The position numbers and the translations under genes are program-made. From positions 1 through 27,997 of the forward strand of contig CAKURH010000049.1 of assembly GCA_934675625.1 (NCBI GenBank): DNA of 27,997 bases. The letters are read 5' to 3'. This DNA is from an uncultured Kiritimatiellota bacterium (GTDB lineage Bacteria > Verrucomicrobiota > Kiritimatiellia > RFP12 > UBA1067). This document shows, in pieces, positions 5,734-14,259 of the stretch (position 1 is the first letter of the stretch; each line of letters begins with the position of its first letter). The notes below the pieces were generated by a model. It saw only the letters and a program-made list of their open reading frames with translations, searched no databases and was not told the origin of the DNA.

Positions 5734-6885
5734 ATGAACATTCGAGAATATAATCGTGATGAATGCACGGGATGCACTGCATGCTATGCGGTGTGCAAAA
5801 GGGAGGCCATCTCGATGCTTCCTGATGCCGAGGGATTCCTGCAACCGGTGATAGATGACAAGAAGTGTGTTCAGTGCGGATTGTGTGCAATGGTATGCCC
5901 TTTGGCAAGGGAGTTTCCGCGTGATGAGAAAGCCTTGTGTTTTGCCTATAAGCATCCTTGTCATGACATTTTGATGGCGAGTACCTCTGGTGGGGCGTTT
6001 AGCTTGATTGCGCAGTCGGTCTTTGACAAGGGCGGATGTGTTTTTGGTGTTGTCATGTCGCCCGATCTGTCTGCCGTCCATGCAAAGGCGGAGAATGCAG
6101 AACAGCTTTCTGCAATGCGTGGGTCGAAATACGTCCAAAGCGACATGGGGAATTCGCTACGTGAGTGCAGGGAAGAATTGGATCGGGGAAGGGAAGTCCT
6201 GTTTTCTGGTACATCATGTCAGATAGCAGGGCTGAAGTCGTTTCTTGGCAGAGACTATGATAATCTTACGACAGTTGACTTGATTTGTCATGGTGTGCCG
6301 AGTCCAGGGGTATTTGCCCAATACAAGCGTGAGGAAGAAAGCCGTGAACGCAAAAAAATAGCGCGAATCTCCTTTCGACATAAAAATGTCGAAAGGAGAT
6401 TCGCGCTGTCGTTGGAGTTCTCCAACGACAGCGCGTATTCCCATGTCAAATACGACCGTACCTTCTTTGATGCGTTCATCAACGACTTGTGCTTGCGTCG
6501 CTCGTGCCATGTTTGCCATTTCAGGGATGGACGCTCTGGCAGCGATTTTACGATAGCGGACTTCTGGCAAGTCGAGGGGTGTGGAATTGGAATGGAATAT
6601 GGCGAAGATGGATGCTCTCTTGTCATTGCGCACACAGACAAGGCGAAGACTTTCATGCGTGGATTTGATGCCGTGCCGTTTGATCGGGCGTTGCGCGGCA
6701 ATCCATCATACTTTGAAATGTCGCCGTTGACGAATAGGCGTGCAAGATTCTTCAAGTTGGTTTCTCGAATGTCTGTCCAGGCGGCTACGGAACGAATCCT
6801 TCAGGGGGGGGGGGGGCTCTGCCGATATGTCAAGGGCGTGTTGCGACGGAGCAAACATATGCTAATGAAGGTGTGCGGTAAATGA
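5734..6885 (+). CDS. Fe-S protein, coenzyme F420 hydrogenase/dehydrogenase beta-subunit family
   Basis: The start chosen is the ATG at 5734; an upstream frame-mate at 5683 lies inside the flippase fragment. The 383-aa protein has two ferredoxin-type 4Fe-4S motifs: C11-x2-C14-x2-C17-x3-C21 and CVQCGLCAMVC from C45. The F420-hydrogenase beta-like body (GTSCQIAGLKSFL, DLICHGVPSPGVF, RRSCHVCHFRDGRSGSDFTIADFW) follows. Members encoded beside polysaccharide pyruvyltransferases, as here, are presumed redox partners in polymer modification; the exact reaction is not established. It overlaps wzx by 4 nt. Two features are odd: twin perfect palindromes at 6360-6435, and a G13 tract at 6804-6816 encoding Gly358-361, where slippage would change the last 22 or so residues. 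Confidence 0.85.
   Translation: MNIREYNRDECTGCTACYAVCKREAISMLPDAEGFLQPVIDDKKCVQCGLCAMVCPLAREFPRDEKALCFAYKHPCHDILMASTSGGAFSLIAQSVFDKGGCVFGVVMSPDLSAVHAKAENAEQLSAMRGSKYVQSDMGNSLRECREELDRGREVLFSGTSCQIAGLKSFLGRDYDNLTTVDLICHGVPSPGVFAQYKREEESRERKKIARISFRHKNVERRFALSLEFSNDSAYSHVKYDRTFFDAFINDLCLRRSCHVCHFRDGRSGSDFTIADFWQVEGCGIGMEYGEDGCSLVIAHTDKAKTFMRGFDAVPFDRALRGNPSYFEMSPLTNRRARFFKLVSRMSVQAATERILQGGGGLCRYVKGVLRRSKHMLMKVCGK
6360..6435. repeat. Two overlapping perfect inverted repeats inside a coding region
   Basis: The first hairpin pairs 6360-6381 with 6386-6407: 22 bp, no mismatch, loop AAAA. The second pairs 6402-6417 with 6420-6435: 16 bp, no mismatch, 2-nt centre TT. They share 6402-6407 (CGCGCT), so only one can be complete at a time. 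The coding frame is kept throughout. Confidence 0.95.
6804..6816 (+). repeat. G13 homopolymer tract in a CDS
   Basis: Thirteen consecutive G residues lie in frame as CAG GGG GGG GGG GGG near the 3' end of the Fe-S protein gene. One extra or missing G changes the C-terminus; in both cases the new frame stops before or at the start of wzx. Tracts of this length are typical slipped-strand contingency sites. Confidence 0.9.
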
Positions 6886-8426
6886 GCCAGAATCGCCGAA
6901 TAGCCATTAACGTTTTTGCAACCTATGGGCGTAGCCTGTTCGGTCTTGCGTGTGGTCTGTTCTCCGCGCGATGGGTGCTGAATGCGTTAGGGCAAGAAGA
7001 CTTCGGCCTCTATGGCCTTGTTGGGGGGCTGACCGTATTCATTACGTTTTTCAATGGGCTTATGGCTGGGGCGACATCCCGGTTTTACGCCTTTGCGGTT
7101 GGCGCAGCGCAAGTTGCCGCAGACTCGAAGGATGGAATTGATGAATGCCGAGCCTGGTTCAACACGGCACTTATGATACATACGTTGCTTCCTGCGTTGC
7201 TGATTTGCGTCGGATATCCAATCGGGCGGACAATCGTCACAAGATGCCTCACGATCTCACCAGAAAAGATCGATGCCTGCGTATGGGTTTTTCGCTCGGT
7301 AGCGATAGCCTGCTTTGTCGCAATGCTCAACGTGCCGTTTCAGGCGATGTATACGGCAAAGCAATATATTGCGGAACTTACTGTTTACAGTTTCGCCCAG
7401 ACCTTCTGCAATTTCTTTTTTGCATGGTACATGGTTTCTCATCCTGGAACTTGGCTGGTCAGGTATGCGTGGTATATGTGCCTCATTCAGATCGTTCCGC
7501 AGATCGTGATCTGCCTTAGAGCTTGGCGTACATTCCCTGAATGTCGGCTGGATTTTCGGCATTGGTGGGATTGGCCGCGAGTGCGTCAGATGTGGTCTTA
7601 TGCTGGGTGGCAGGCGTTTGCCGGGATTGGCGGGATCTGTCGTGGGCAGGGAATGGCGATTCTCGTCAACAAGTACTTTGGGCCTCGTGCCAATGCATCA
7701 ATGGCGATTGCAAATCAGCTTAGCACTCAGACGCAGACGCTGACGGCGGCAATGGTCGGCGCATTTCAGCCGGCGATAACCGCCGCCTGCGGTGCGAAGA
7801 GTTATGAATGGATGCGAGCGATGGCATTCCGGGCATGCAAATTCGGAACGTTGCTGGTATTGGTTTTCGCAATTCCTCTCGCGGTGGAAGTGGATGTGGT
7901 TTTGCGGTTGTGGCTTAAGACGCCCCCTCCGTGCGCCGCTGGTCTCTGTCTGTGCATGCTGGGTGTTCTCGTGATCGACAAGAGTTCAATCGGACACATG
8001 GTCGCTGTCAATGCCAACGGCAAGGTTGCTGTGTATCAGGCATTTCTCGGCACTGCACTTGTCTTCACGCTGCCGATCGCATGGGCTTTTGCGGAGTTGG
8101 GCATGGGCATCATGTCGGCAGGCTATGGATTCTTGGTCGCGACGGCTATATCCGCGTGGGGGCGAGTCTATTTTGCCCGTAGGCTTGTGGGCATGAGTGC
8201 TCGCCGCTGGTTGCGTGACGTGGCATTCCCTTTGTCGTTGCTTATAATGGCGGCAGGTTCTGTAGGTGTTGCAGTTCGATTCATCATGTCTCCATCACTG
8301 CTTCGTGTGTTCGCTACGACGGTAGCGGTTGAGATGATCCTGTTGCCGATGGCGTGGTGTTTTGTCATGGCCTCGGACGAGCGACAATATGTTGTTGAGC
8401 ATGTCGCAAGGAGGTTCTGGCGATGA
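6882..8426 (+). CDS. wzx: Oligosaccharide flippase (Wzx-type, MATE/MOP superfamily)
   Basis: This 514-aa polytopic membrane protein begins MSQNRRIAINVFATYGRSLF, followed by many hydrophobic segments, for example LVGGLTVFITFFNGLMAG near residue 47 and LLVLVFAIPLAVEVDVVLRLW in the second half. The opening with a conserved arginine-rich N-terminus, the GLYGLVGG loop and an overall length near 500 aa fit polysaccharide flippases. Its role would be moving the lipid-linked repeat unit across the inner membrane. The ATG overlaps the previous stop (ATGA), and the next gene overlaps its own stop in the same way. A truncated sister start lies at 5612. Confidence 0.85.
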   Translation: MSQNRRIAINVFATYGRSLFGLACGLFSARWVLNALGQEDFGLYGLVGGLTVFITFFNGLMAGATSRFYAFAVGAAQVAADSKDGIDECRAWFNTALMIHTLLPALLICVGYPIGRTIVTRCLTISPEKIDACVWVFRSVAIACFVAMLNVPFQAMYTAKQYIAELTVYSFAQTFCNFFFAWYMVSHPGTWLVRYAWYMCLIQIVPQIVICLRAWRTFPECRLDFRHWWDWPRVRQMWSYAGWQAFAGIGGICRGQGMAILVNKYFGPRANASMAIANQLSTQTQTLTAAMVGAFQPAITAACGAKSYEWMRAMAFRACKFGTLLVLVFAIPLAVEVDVVLRLWLKTPPPCAAGLCLCMLGVLVIDKSSIGHMVAVNANGKVAVYQAFLGTALVFTLPIAWAFAELGMGIMSAGYGFLVATAISAWGRVYFARRLVGMSARRWLRDVAFPLSLLIMAAGSVGVAVRFIMSPSLLRVFATTVAVEMILLPMAWCFVMASDERQYVVEHVARRFWR

Positions 8427-9502
8427 GAGTCGGCATCATTACCTATCATAACGCCTACAGCTATGGGGCGCATTTGCAGGCGTATGCGCTTCAGGAAGCA
8501 ATTCGGTCGCTTGGACACGATGCTTGGATCATAGACTACAAGGGTGTCGGGTTCAATGCGCCATGCATGCGGGATATTTTCTCTGCATTGCGGCGTCCGT
8601 GGCGATTGCCGGATGCAATCAATCAATATCGCACCAAGAAAGGGTTCCTCGCGTTTGCCAAATGGCAGCATCGCACGTCGCACTATCCTTCCCATCAGGC
8701 CCTGATGCAGAATCCGCCCGACTTTGACGCCTATGTCTGCGGAAGCGATCAGGTTTGGCAGCCGAAACTCTTGACGGATGGTCGCGCGATTCAAGATGAG
8801 TTTTTCCTTTCGTTCGTGAAGAACGGCGGCAAGAAGATTGCATACGCGCCGAGTTTCGGGAGGATGCCAGACGATGAGTTCATTGGTAATATCGCACCCT
8901 ACGTAAAGCAATTTGACCATATCTCGGTTCGCGAGGAATCAATGGTCGAAATCGTCAAGAGGATTGCGGGGCACGATATGCCCTCCGTGTGCGACCCCAC
9001 GATTCTGCTCGGTCGCGAAGGGTTTGAAAAAATGCTCCCGAAAACGAAGACGCATGTTGGTGCATTCTTCTATCCGCTGACATTGAATCTGCCGCGTGAC
9101 AAGGAGATATGTAAATCGCTTGTCGCACAGTTCGGACGCCTTGAGATAGTCTCTCGCAATCGGCCCTTATGGTTCATTGGAGATAATATTGTGCCATCTC
9201 CGATTGAATGGATGCAGCGGATTCGAGACGCGGAGTTTGTGCTGACGAATTCCTTCCATGGTACCGTGTTCTCGATCCTTTTCCATAAGTCATTCATCAC
9301 GCTCAACTGGATTAAGGAGTCGCAGAACATCCGAGTCAAGAATTTGCTCAAGCGACTTGGCCTCACGGAGCGCTTCTTTGACGGCGGGAGTCTCAAGTCT
9401 TTCGACGCAGCGGCATCTGCTGCTGTCGATTGGGATGCAGTTGATGCGAAGATGACTGCATGGCGTCGCGAGTCAATGGAATACTTGAAGGAGGCGTTAT
9501 GA
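8423..9502 (+). CDS. Polysaccharide pyruvyltransferase family protein
   Basis: The 359-aa product opens MRVGIITYHNAYSYGAHLQAY, the usual start of PF04230-type polysaccharide pyruvyltransferases. Other family signs are VCGSDQVWQPKL near residue 110, ISVREESMVEIV, a CDPTILL motif and FVLTNSFHGTVFSILF near residue 275, with the conserved His. It would add a pyruvate ketal from phosphoenolpyruvate to a sugar, giving a negative charge. The Fe-S/F420-type protein two genes upstream is a frequent neighbour of this family. It is coupled to both neighbours by 4-nt overlaps. Confidence 0.88.
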   Translation: MRVGIITYHNAYSYGAHLQAYALQEAIRSLGHDAWIIDYKGVGFNAPCMRDIFSALRRPWRLPDAINQYRTKKGFLAFAKWQHRTSHYPSHQALMQNPPDFDAYVCGSDQVWQPKLLTDGRAIQDEFFLSFVKNGGKKIAYAPSFGRMPDDEFIGNIAPYVKQFDHISVREESMVEIVKRIAGHDMPSVCDPTILLGREGFEKMLPKTKTHVGAFFYPLTLNLPRDKEICKSLVAQFGRLEIVSRNRPLWFIGDNIVPSPIEWMQRIRDAEFVLTNSFHGTVFSILFHKSFITLNWIKESQNIRVKNLLKRLGLTERFFDGGSLKSFDAAASAAVDWDAVDAKMTAWRRESMEYLKEAL

Positions 9503-10662
9503 GGATACTGTTCTACCTCGAACATTTCCCCGGACTTGGCGGCATCGAAAAGGTGACGTCCGTGATGGCGCGGGCGTTTATTCGGGATGGACATGCCGTA
9601 AAGATTGTTTCGCTCAATCACGCGGATGGCACCAATCAGCTTGATGGCTTGCCTCCGTCCACATGGGTCGAGTTGCCGGATTTTTCAAAAGACAAGAAAT
9701 TGTGCCGAATGGCGTTGACATCAGAAATTTCGGCATTCGCGCCACAAGTCGTGATCTTTCAGGATTCATATGCACATGTCGAGCGTTTGCTCGCCGAGGC
9801 AATTGACGATTTGCCTCCGTCCGTGCGCCCGAAAGTCGTCAGCGTCGAGCATAATCGACCGATGATTTGGGACTGGCACAACAAGATAGGATGGGGGGTG
9901 AAGGGAATTGCAAGGAGGATGCTTTTCCCCTATCGCTACTTCAGAAGGTTCATGAGCGGTCGCACCCGCCGCCGTTTCATTTACGGTTTTTCTGATGCAT
10001 ATGTCGTCCTCGCCAGTGGATTCCTACCACGGTTGGAGAAGATTGTCGGGAAGGGGCATCTTGCCAAAGCCAGGGCAATCGGTAATCCATTGACGTTGGC
10101 TCCCGCGCCGCGAGGCGAAAAGCAAAAGACGGTGCTGTTTGTCGGTGCGCTTACCGAACGCAAGGGCGTAGGTCGCATCCTGACCGCTTGGCAGAAGGTT
10201 GCGCATGATTTCCCTGATTGGTGGTTCATTATCGCTGGCGATGGACCAGACCGTGCTGCGCTTGAACGTCGCGTTGAGGCGGAGGCGATCCAGCGAGTCG
10301 AATTTAAAGGATTCGTCAGCGATCCGACGACGCTGTATTCCACATCGGCGATTTTGGCATTGGCGTCAAGCTATGAGGGGTGGGTGCTTGTTCTCGTCGA
10401 GGCGATGGCAAACGGGTGTGTGCCAGTTGTCTGCGATAGTTTTGAGTCGCTCCGAGACATCGTGGACGATGGTGAAAACGGATGCATTGTCCCGGCTTTT
10501 GATCTGAATGGGTTCGCGGATCGGATGAAAGCGTTGATGGCAGACCCTGTGCGATGCGGACGAATGGCATCCGCAGCAATTAAGAAGACTTTAGGAGGGG
10601 GCTTTTCGCTTTCTGATGTCAAGGCGAAATGGTATCATTTGTTCAAGGAGATCGGTTTATGA
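9499..10662 (+). CDS. Glycosyltransferase family 4
   Basis: The start is the ATG at 9499, overlapping the previous stop; the frame-mate ATG upstream at 9460 lies well inside the previous gene. The 387-aa protein has a GT-B layout: an N-terminal domain opening MRILFYLEHFPGLGGIEKVT, and a C-terminal domain with VLFVGALTERKGVGRIL, IAGDGPDRAAL, VEFKGFVSD and the EX7E motif in YEGWVLVLVEAMANGCVPVV. It is cytosolic or membrane-associated and adds one sugar to the lipid-linked intermediate. Donor and acceptor cannot be told from sequence. Confidence 0.88.
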   Translation: MRILFYLEHFPGLGGIEKVTSVMARAFIRDGHAVKIVSLNHADGTNQLDGLPPSTWVELPDFSKDKKLCRMALTSEISAFAPQVVIFQDSYAHVERLLAEAIDDLPPSVRPKVVSVEHNRPMIWDWHNKIGWGVKGIARRMLFPYRYFRRFMSGRTRRRFIYGFSDAYVVLASGFLPRLEKIVGKGHLAKARAIGNPLTLAPAPRGEKQKTVLFVGALTERKGVGRILTAWQKVAHDFPDWWFIIAGDGPDRAALERRVEAEAIQRVEFKGFVSDPTTLYSTSAILALASSYEGWVLVLVEAMANGCVPVVCDSFESLRDIVDDGENGCIVPAFDLNGFADRMKALMADPVRCGRMASAAIKKTLGGGFSLSDVKAKWYHLFKEIGL

Positions 10663-11663
10663 ACGAAAAGCTTACGATATGCCCGCCGGTGGCGATTTTT
10701 GGCTTCGCAAGACCAGACAGTCTAAAGTTAGTCTTTGAGCGCGTCCGCCAAGCATGCCCAGCAATGCTTTTCCTTATCCTTGACTATCCGCGTGAAGGTC
10801 GTGCAGATGACGTTGTCGGGTGGGAGGCATGTAAAAAGATCTTTGAGACGGTAGATTGGCCATGCGAGGTCAAACGCAATTATGCTGAGAAGAACATGGG
10901 CTGCGCGGAGCGCATCCAAAGTGGCATCACTTGGGTGTTTGAACATGTTGACAGGGCGATGATCCTTGAGGACGACTGTGTGCCAGATCTCACATTCTTC
11001 CGCTTCTGCGGGGAACTCCTTGAAAAATACAAGGACGATACACGCATCGGCATGATTGCCGGATGCGACGAGCATTTTCATGTAAAAGACATTGACTTTC
11101 ACGGAGACAGCTATTATTTCGATCGGTTTTCGTCCATCTGGGGATGGGCTACCTGGAAGCGCGTCTGGAGACTCAATGACGTGACAATGAGCTATTGGCC
11201 TGAAGTGCGCAAGCGATATGGCCTTATGGACGGAGTATTCCGCAATCGCGCTTGTACACGTCTGCATCTCAAGTACACCGACAGCTATTACAACAAGACT
11301 GGCGGATGCTGGGATGGCGTCTGGCAGTCGATGTTCTACAAGGAGAATCTACTCTGCATCCATCCGACCGTGAATCAGATTACCAACTACGGTTGCGGGC
11401 GAAGTTCGCGTACGGGAGATGACGGCAAACGGCATTGGTGGCAGCGCAAACGCCGCAACCCGTGGGATCGTCGGCCTACCGAACCGATCATGTTCCCGTT
11501 GCAGCATCCGGTGACAATGATTCCGCACATCGAGTCCGAACGCTGGCGCTTCCTTGACTCTGGCGCAATCCGACCATGGTACAAGCGGTTCGGCTATTGG
11601 CTGAAGCACTTGGCTGCAGTCGCCGTCTACAAGGTCTACAAGCACAGGTGGCACCTCACATGA
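10659..11663 (+). CDS. Glycosyltransferase (GT-A, GNT-I/hemolytic-HlpA-like)
   Basis: A 334-aa protein starting at the ATG that overlaps the preceding stop. It has AIFGFARPDSLKLVF at the N-terminus, a predicted acceptor helix AERIQSGITWVFEHVDRAM, and the metal-binding ILEDDCVPDLTFFRF motif near residue 107. SSIWGWATWKRVWRLND follows near residue 162. This order is seen in GT-A enzymes often annotated as family 2 or hemolysin-like transferases in O-antigen clusters. The donor sugar is unknown. It overlaps the polymerase gene by 4 nt. Confidence 0.8.
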   Translation: MNEKLTICPPVAIFGFARPDSLKLVFERVRQACPAMLFLILDYPREGRADDVVGWEACKKIFETVDWPCEVKRNYAEKNMGCAERIQSGITWVFEHVDRAMILEDDCVPDLTFFRFCGELLEKYKDDTRIGMIAGCDEHFHVKDIDFHGDSYYFDRFSSIWGWATWKRVWRLNDVTMSYWPEVRKRYGLMDGVFRNRACTRLHLKYTDSYYNKTGGCWDGVWQSMFYKENLLCIHPTVNQITNYGCGRSSRTGDDGKRHWWQRKRRNPWDRRPTEPIMFPLQHPVTMIPHIESERWRFLDSGAIRPWYKRFGYWLKHLAAVAVYKVYKHRWHLT

Positions 11664-12988
11664 AATACAGACAGGGAAGATTTGATTGGACGTATTTGAT
11701 CTTGGCGATTCCAGTCTTGGCATCGTCATGGCCGTGGATTGCGTATCGGGTCAGGCCGGTTCTGTTCTTCGTGCTTGTCGCCACTTGGGCAATAGTTACG
11801 CCGAAGCGTAAGGTCGTGATAGAGCGTCCTGTTGTTTTCACGAAGGTATTCTTATGCTTGGCTTGTACGCTTGTCGGATATGCCTGTGTGCAGATTGTTT
11901 TCGCTGTGTTCGGATATGGAGACTTCCCCATGCGTCAGGTGTGGACGCAGGCACTTATTCAGGGTTCCATGTTGCTTGTTCCCTATCTGTCCTTCAAGTA
12001 CGGTAAGATGAGGGAACTGCGATTCGTGACCTTGGTTTATCTGCTGGGCATTTGCTTGACGGCATATTCCACTTATGGTGCATCGCAGACGTTTGACGGC
12101 GCGGAATTCTCAAGGGCGTTGACGTATGCCAACACGGCTTCGTACGACGAATTGGAAAGGGCTTATCTTGGCAAAATGCATGGCATTGGCGGTTATGAAT
12201 ATATGTATACCATGGCTTTGCTTATTCCAATCGTGCTTCTGTCTTTCTTGCCATTCAAGACAAAGCGTCTTATGTTTCGTGGAGGTCTGGCTTTTGTTCT
12301 CTGTCTGTCTGCTTTCGTTTGCCTGAAGAACAGCGGCCTCGGAACACCGTTTCTTGTGCTGGCGGTTGGCATGCTGATGGCATTCGGTGACTTCTTTACC
12401 GTGCGAAGATTCGGGCTGTCAAAGATTGGAGCCTTCGTGTTGGCGGGGTACGTTCTGTTTATCGTTGCCCCGGTAGTCTATTCGCCGTTGGCGCCTCTCA
12501 TGCGTGCCGTAGGGGAATTGGCTCCAGAAGGCAAGTCTATCCAGATCCGGTGCAATTCGATTGCGGACATGATTTCCGGTGATAAGGAGTCTTATGCCAA
12601 TCGTCGCTATGATTTGCAGCGCCTGTCCTGGCATGGCTTTCTCGAAAGGCCGATTTTCGGCGGAGGAGCCTACAATCCGGGCTTTACAGAATCTACCCTC
12701 AAATGTGGTGGACACTCGATGCTCCTGGATCTGCTGGCGAAGGAGGGGCTGATCGGATTTGTGTTTTATGTGCTCTACTTCGTGCTTCTCTACCGCTTTT
12801 ATCGGCTTCTGCCGAAGTCGATCCTGGGACGCGGTTGGCCGAATCCAGGCATTGTCTACATCTTCTCGTTCATCGTCGCCTCAATCGCCAATCCGTTCAA
12901 CACCTTTTTATCCCTCGCGTACTTCTTGCCGGGAATCGTCATGGTGATCCGAAATCCGAAACTGGAGATTATGGAATCATGCGGATAA
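11660..12988 (+). CDS. wzy: O-antigen polymerase/ligase-like membrane protein (Wzy-type)
   Basis: The start is the ATG at 11660 overlapping the previous stop. The 442-aa protein is very hydrophobic with about ten likely membrane segments. It contains a large periplasmic loop ending in RLSWHGFLERPIFGGGAYN and GGHSMLLDLLAKEGLIGFVF, the typical G-x-G..GGHS..D.LA..G signature of the O-antigen ligase/polymerase superfamily. It would polymerise flipped repeat units in the periplasm. Ligase versus polymerase cannot be separated by sequence alone; its place among glycosyltransferases favours polymerase. Confidence 0.82.
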   Translation: MKYRQGRFDWTYLILAIPVLASSWPWIAYRVRPVLFFVLVATWAIVTPKRKVVIERPVVFTKVFLCLACTLVGYACVQIVFAVFGYGDFPMRQVWTQALIQGSMLLVPYLSFKYGKMRELRFVTLVYLLGICLTAYSTYGASQTFDGAEFSRALTYANTASYDELERAYLGKMHGIGGYEYMYTMALLIPIVLLSFLPFKTKRLMFRGGLAFVLCLSAFVCLKNSGLGTPFLVLAVGMLMAFGDFFTVRRFGLSKIGAFVLAGYVLFIVAPVVYSPLAPLMRAVGELAPEGKSIQIRCNSIADMISGDKESYANRRYDLQRLSWHGFLERPIFGGGAYNPGFTESTLKCGGHSMLLDLLAKEGLIGFVFYVLYFVLLYRFYRLLPKSILGRGWPNPGIVYIFSFIVASIANPFNTFLSLAYFLPGIVMVIRNPKLEIMESCG

Positions 12989-14259
12989 TGTGGATATGCG
13001 GTGGACTTCTGCCTGACGGACTTTCTGCCATCGGTCTTCAGGATGAACGTGTGAACGGAGGGTTCATGAACGCTTCGTTCATCAGCCTTTCAGATGCGGA
13101 TGCGGGGAACGAGTTCTGCGTTCTCGCATGGGATGGCCGTCCGTGTGACGTGCAAGTTGGCAAGGTCCGCCACGTTTCCTTTGGCGGCGGTTCGGTCGTG
13201 GGGCTTCCTTCTGCATCGGATTGTGTCCGTGCCAAGAAAGTGATAGAGGCGTTTGCTCCAGACGTGATACACATTCTCGGAACGGAGGGGGTCTTTGCGC
13301 ATTTGCCACGTGACGTCTTTGGGGGAATTCCTGTTGTTGTTTCAATGCAAGGGGTGATGTCTGCGTGTGCTGAAGCATTTTCTGGCGGGCTATCCCCTGG
13401 GGAAATCAAGTTGAGGGACAATCTAAACTTCCGGTTTTTGCGTCATGGTCTTACGCTTTGGCGTGAGCAGTGGATGTGGCGTGATGTCCGTGCGCGGAAC
13501 GAAGCGAACACCATCCGTCGGCATCGTCATTTCATCGGGCGCACGGATTTCGACGAGGCTTGGGTTCGCTACTATAATCCGCAGGCGAAGTATTACAGGG
13601 TTAACGAGACGATGCGCCCCGAGTTCTATCAGAGCGGGCGAAATGATTCGACAGCCCGTCGCCATGCGATTTTCTGCGGTGGGGTCGCAGGGTATCCCTT
13701 GAAGGGTGCGCATTGGCTGATCCGTGCCGTTGCAGCTCTTCGAACAGAATTCCCCGACATCCAATTGCGCATCGCCAATGCCGCGACGCTTGCGAGAGGA
13801 TACTCATGGCGAGACCGTCTGCACGACGGCGCTTATCAGCATTATCTCCGCCGACTGATAACGGAACTGCGTATTGAATACAGTCTGGTGCTTCTGCCAG
13901 TCCTGTCGGCGGCGGAAGTCAAGGCCGAGCTGGAGGCGGCAGAACTCTTCGTTTTGCCGTCACTTTGCGAAAATAGCCCGAACGCGCTTTGTGAGGCGAT
14001 GTTGGTCGGTACGCCAAGCGTTGCCACCTTTGCCGGGGGGACGCCATCGATCCTTGAAGACGAGAAGACGGGGCTTCTGGTTCCGCCAGGCGATCCTGCG
14101 CGGCTTGCCTCAGCCATACGTAGGATGTTCAATGCCCCTGATATGGCTAAGGGGTTGGCATCGACGGCGAAGCGTGTCGCGTTTTCGCGTCATGATGCCG
14201 AAACGAATGCCAGAGTTCAACTGGCTGTCTATCGCGAGATGATGGAGAGTGCAAGATGA
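12979..14259 (+). CDS. Glycosyltransferase family 4
   Basis: The ATG at 12979 overlaps the polymerase gene by 10 nt, and the protein opens MRIMWICGGLLPDGLSA. The 426-aa product has FGGIPVVVSMQGVMSA in the N-domain, HAIFCGGVAGYPLKGAHWLI at the start of the C-domain, and LCENSPNALCEAMLVGTPSV with the EX7E pair. It is a GT-B retaining transferase of unknown sugar specificity. A longer frame upstream to 12703 lies within the polymerase gene and is not used. Confidence 0.85.
   Translation: MRIMWICGGLLPDGLSAIGLQDERVNGGFMNASFISLSDADAGNEFCVLAWDGRPCDVQVGKVRHVSFGGGSVVGLPSASDCVRAKKVIEAFAPDVIHILGTEGVFAHLPRDVFGGIPVVVSMQGVMSACAEAFSGGLSPGEIKLRDNLNFRFLRHGLTLWREQWMWRDVRARNEANTIRRHRHFIGRTDFDEAWVRYYNPQAKYYRVNETMRPEFYQSGRNDSTARRHAIFCGGVAGYPLKGAHWLIRAVAALRTEFPDIQLRIANAATLARGYSWRDRLHDGAYQHYLRRLITELRIEYSLVLLPVLSAAEVKAELEAAELFVLPSLCENSPNALCEAMLVGTPSVATFAGGTPSILEDEKTGLLVPPGDPARLASAIRRMFNAPDMAKGLASTAKRVAFSRHDAETNARVQLAVYREMMESAR

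Noticed and set aside
8168..8920. 250-codon minus-strand frame across the wzx/pyruvyltransferase junction
   Set aside because: Spans the overlap of two well-supported + strand genes and shows no domain.
12703..12978. N-terminal extension of the GT4 gene at 12979
   Set aside because: Lies entirely inside the polymerase gene in another frame, and the normal GT-B start is MRIMWICGG at 12979.
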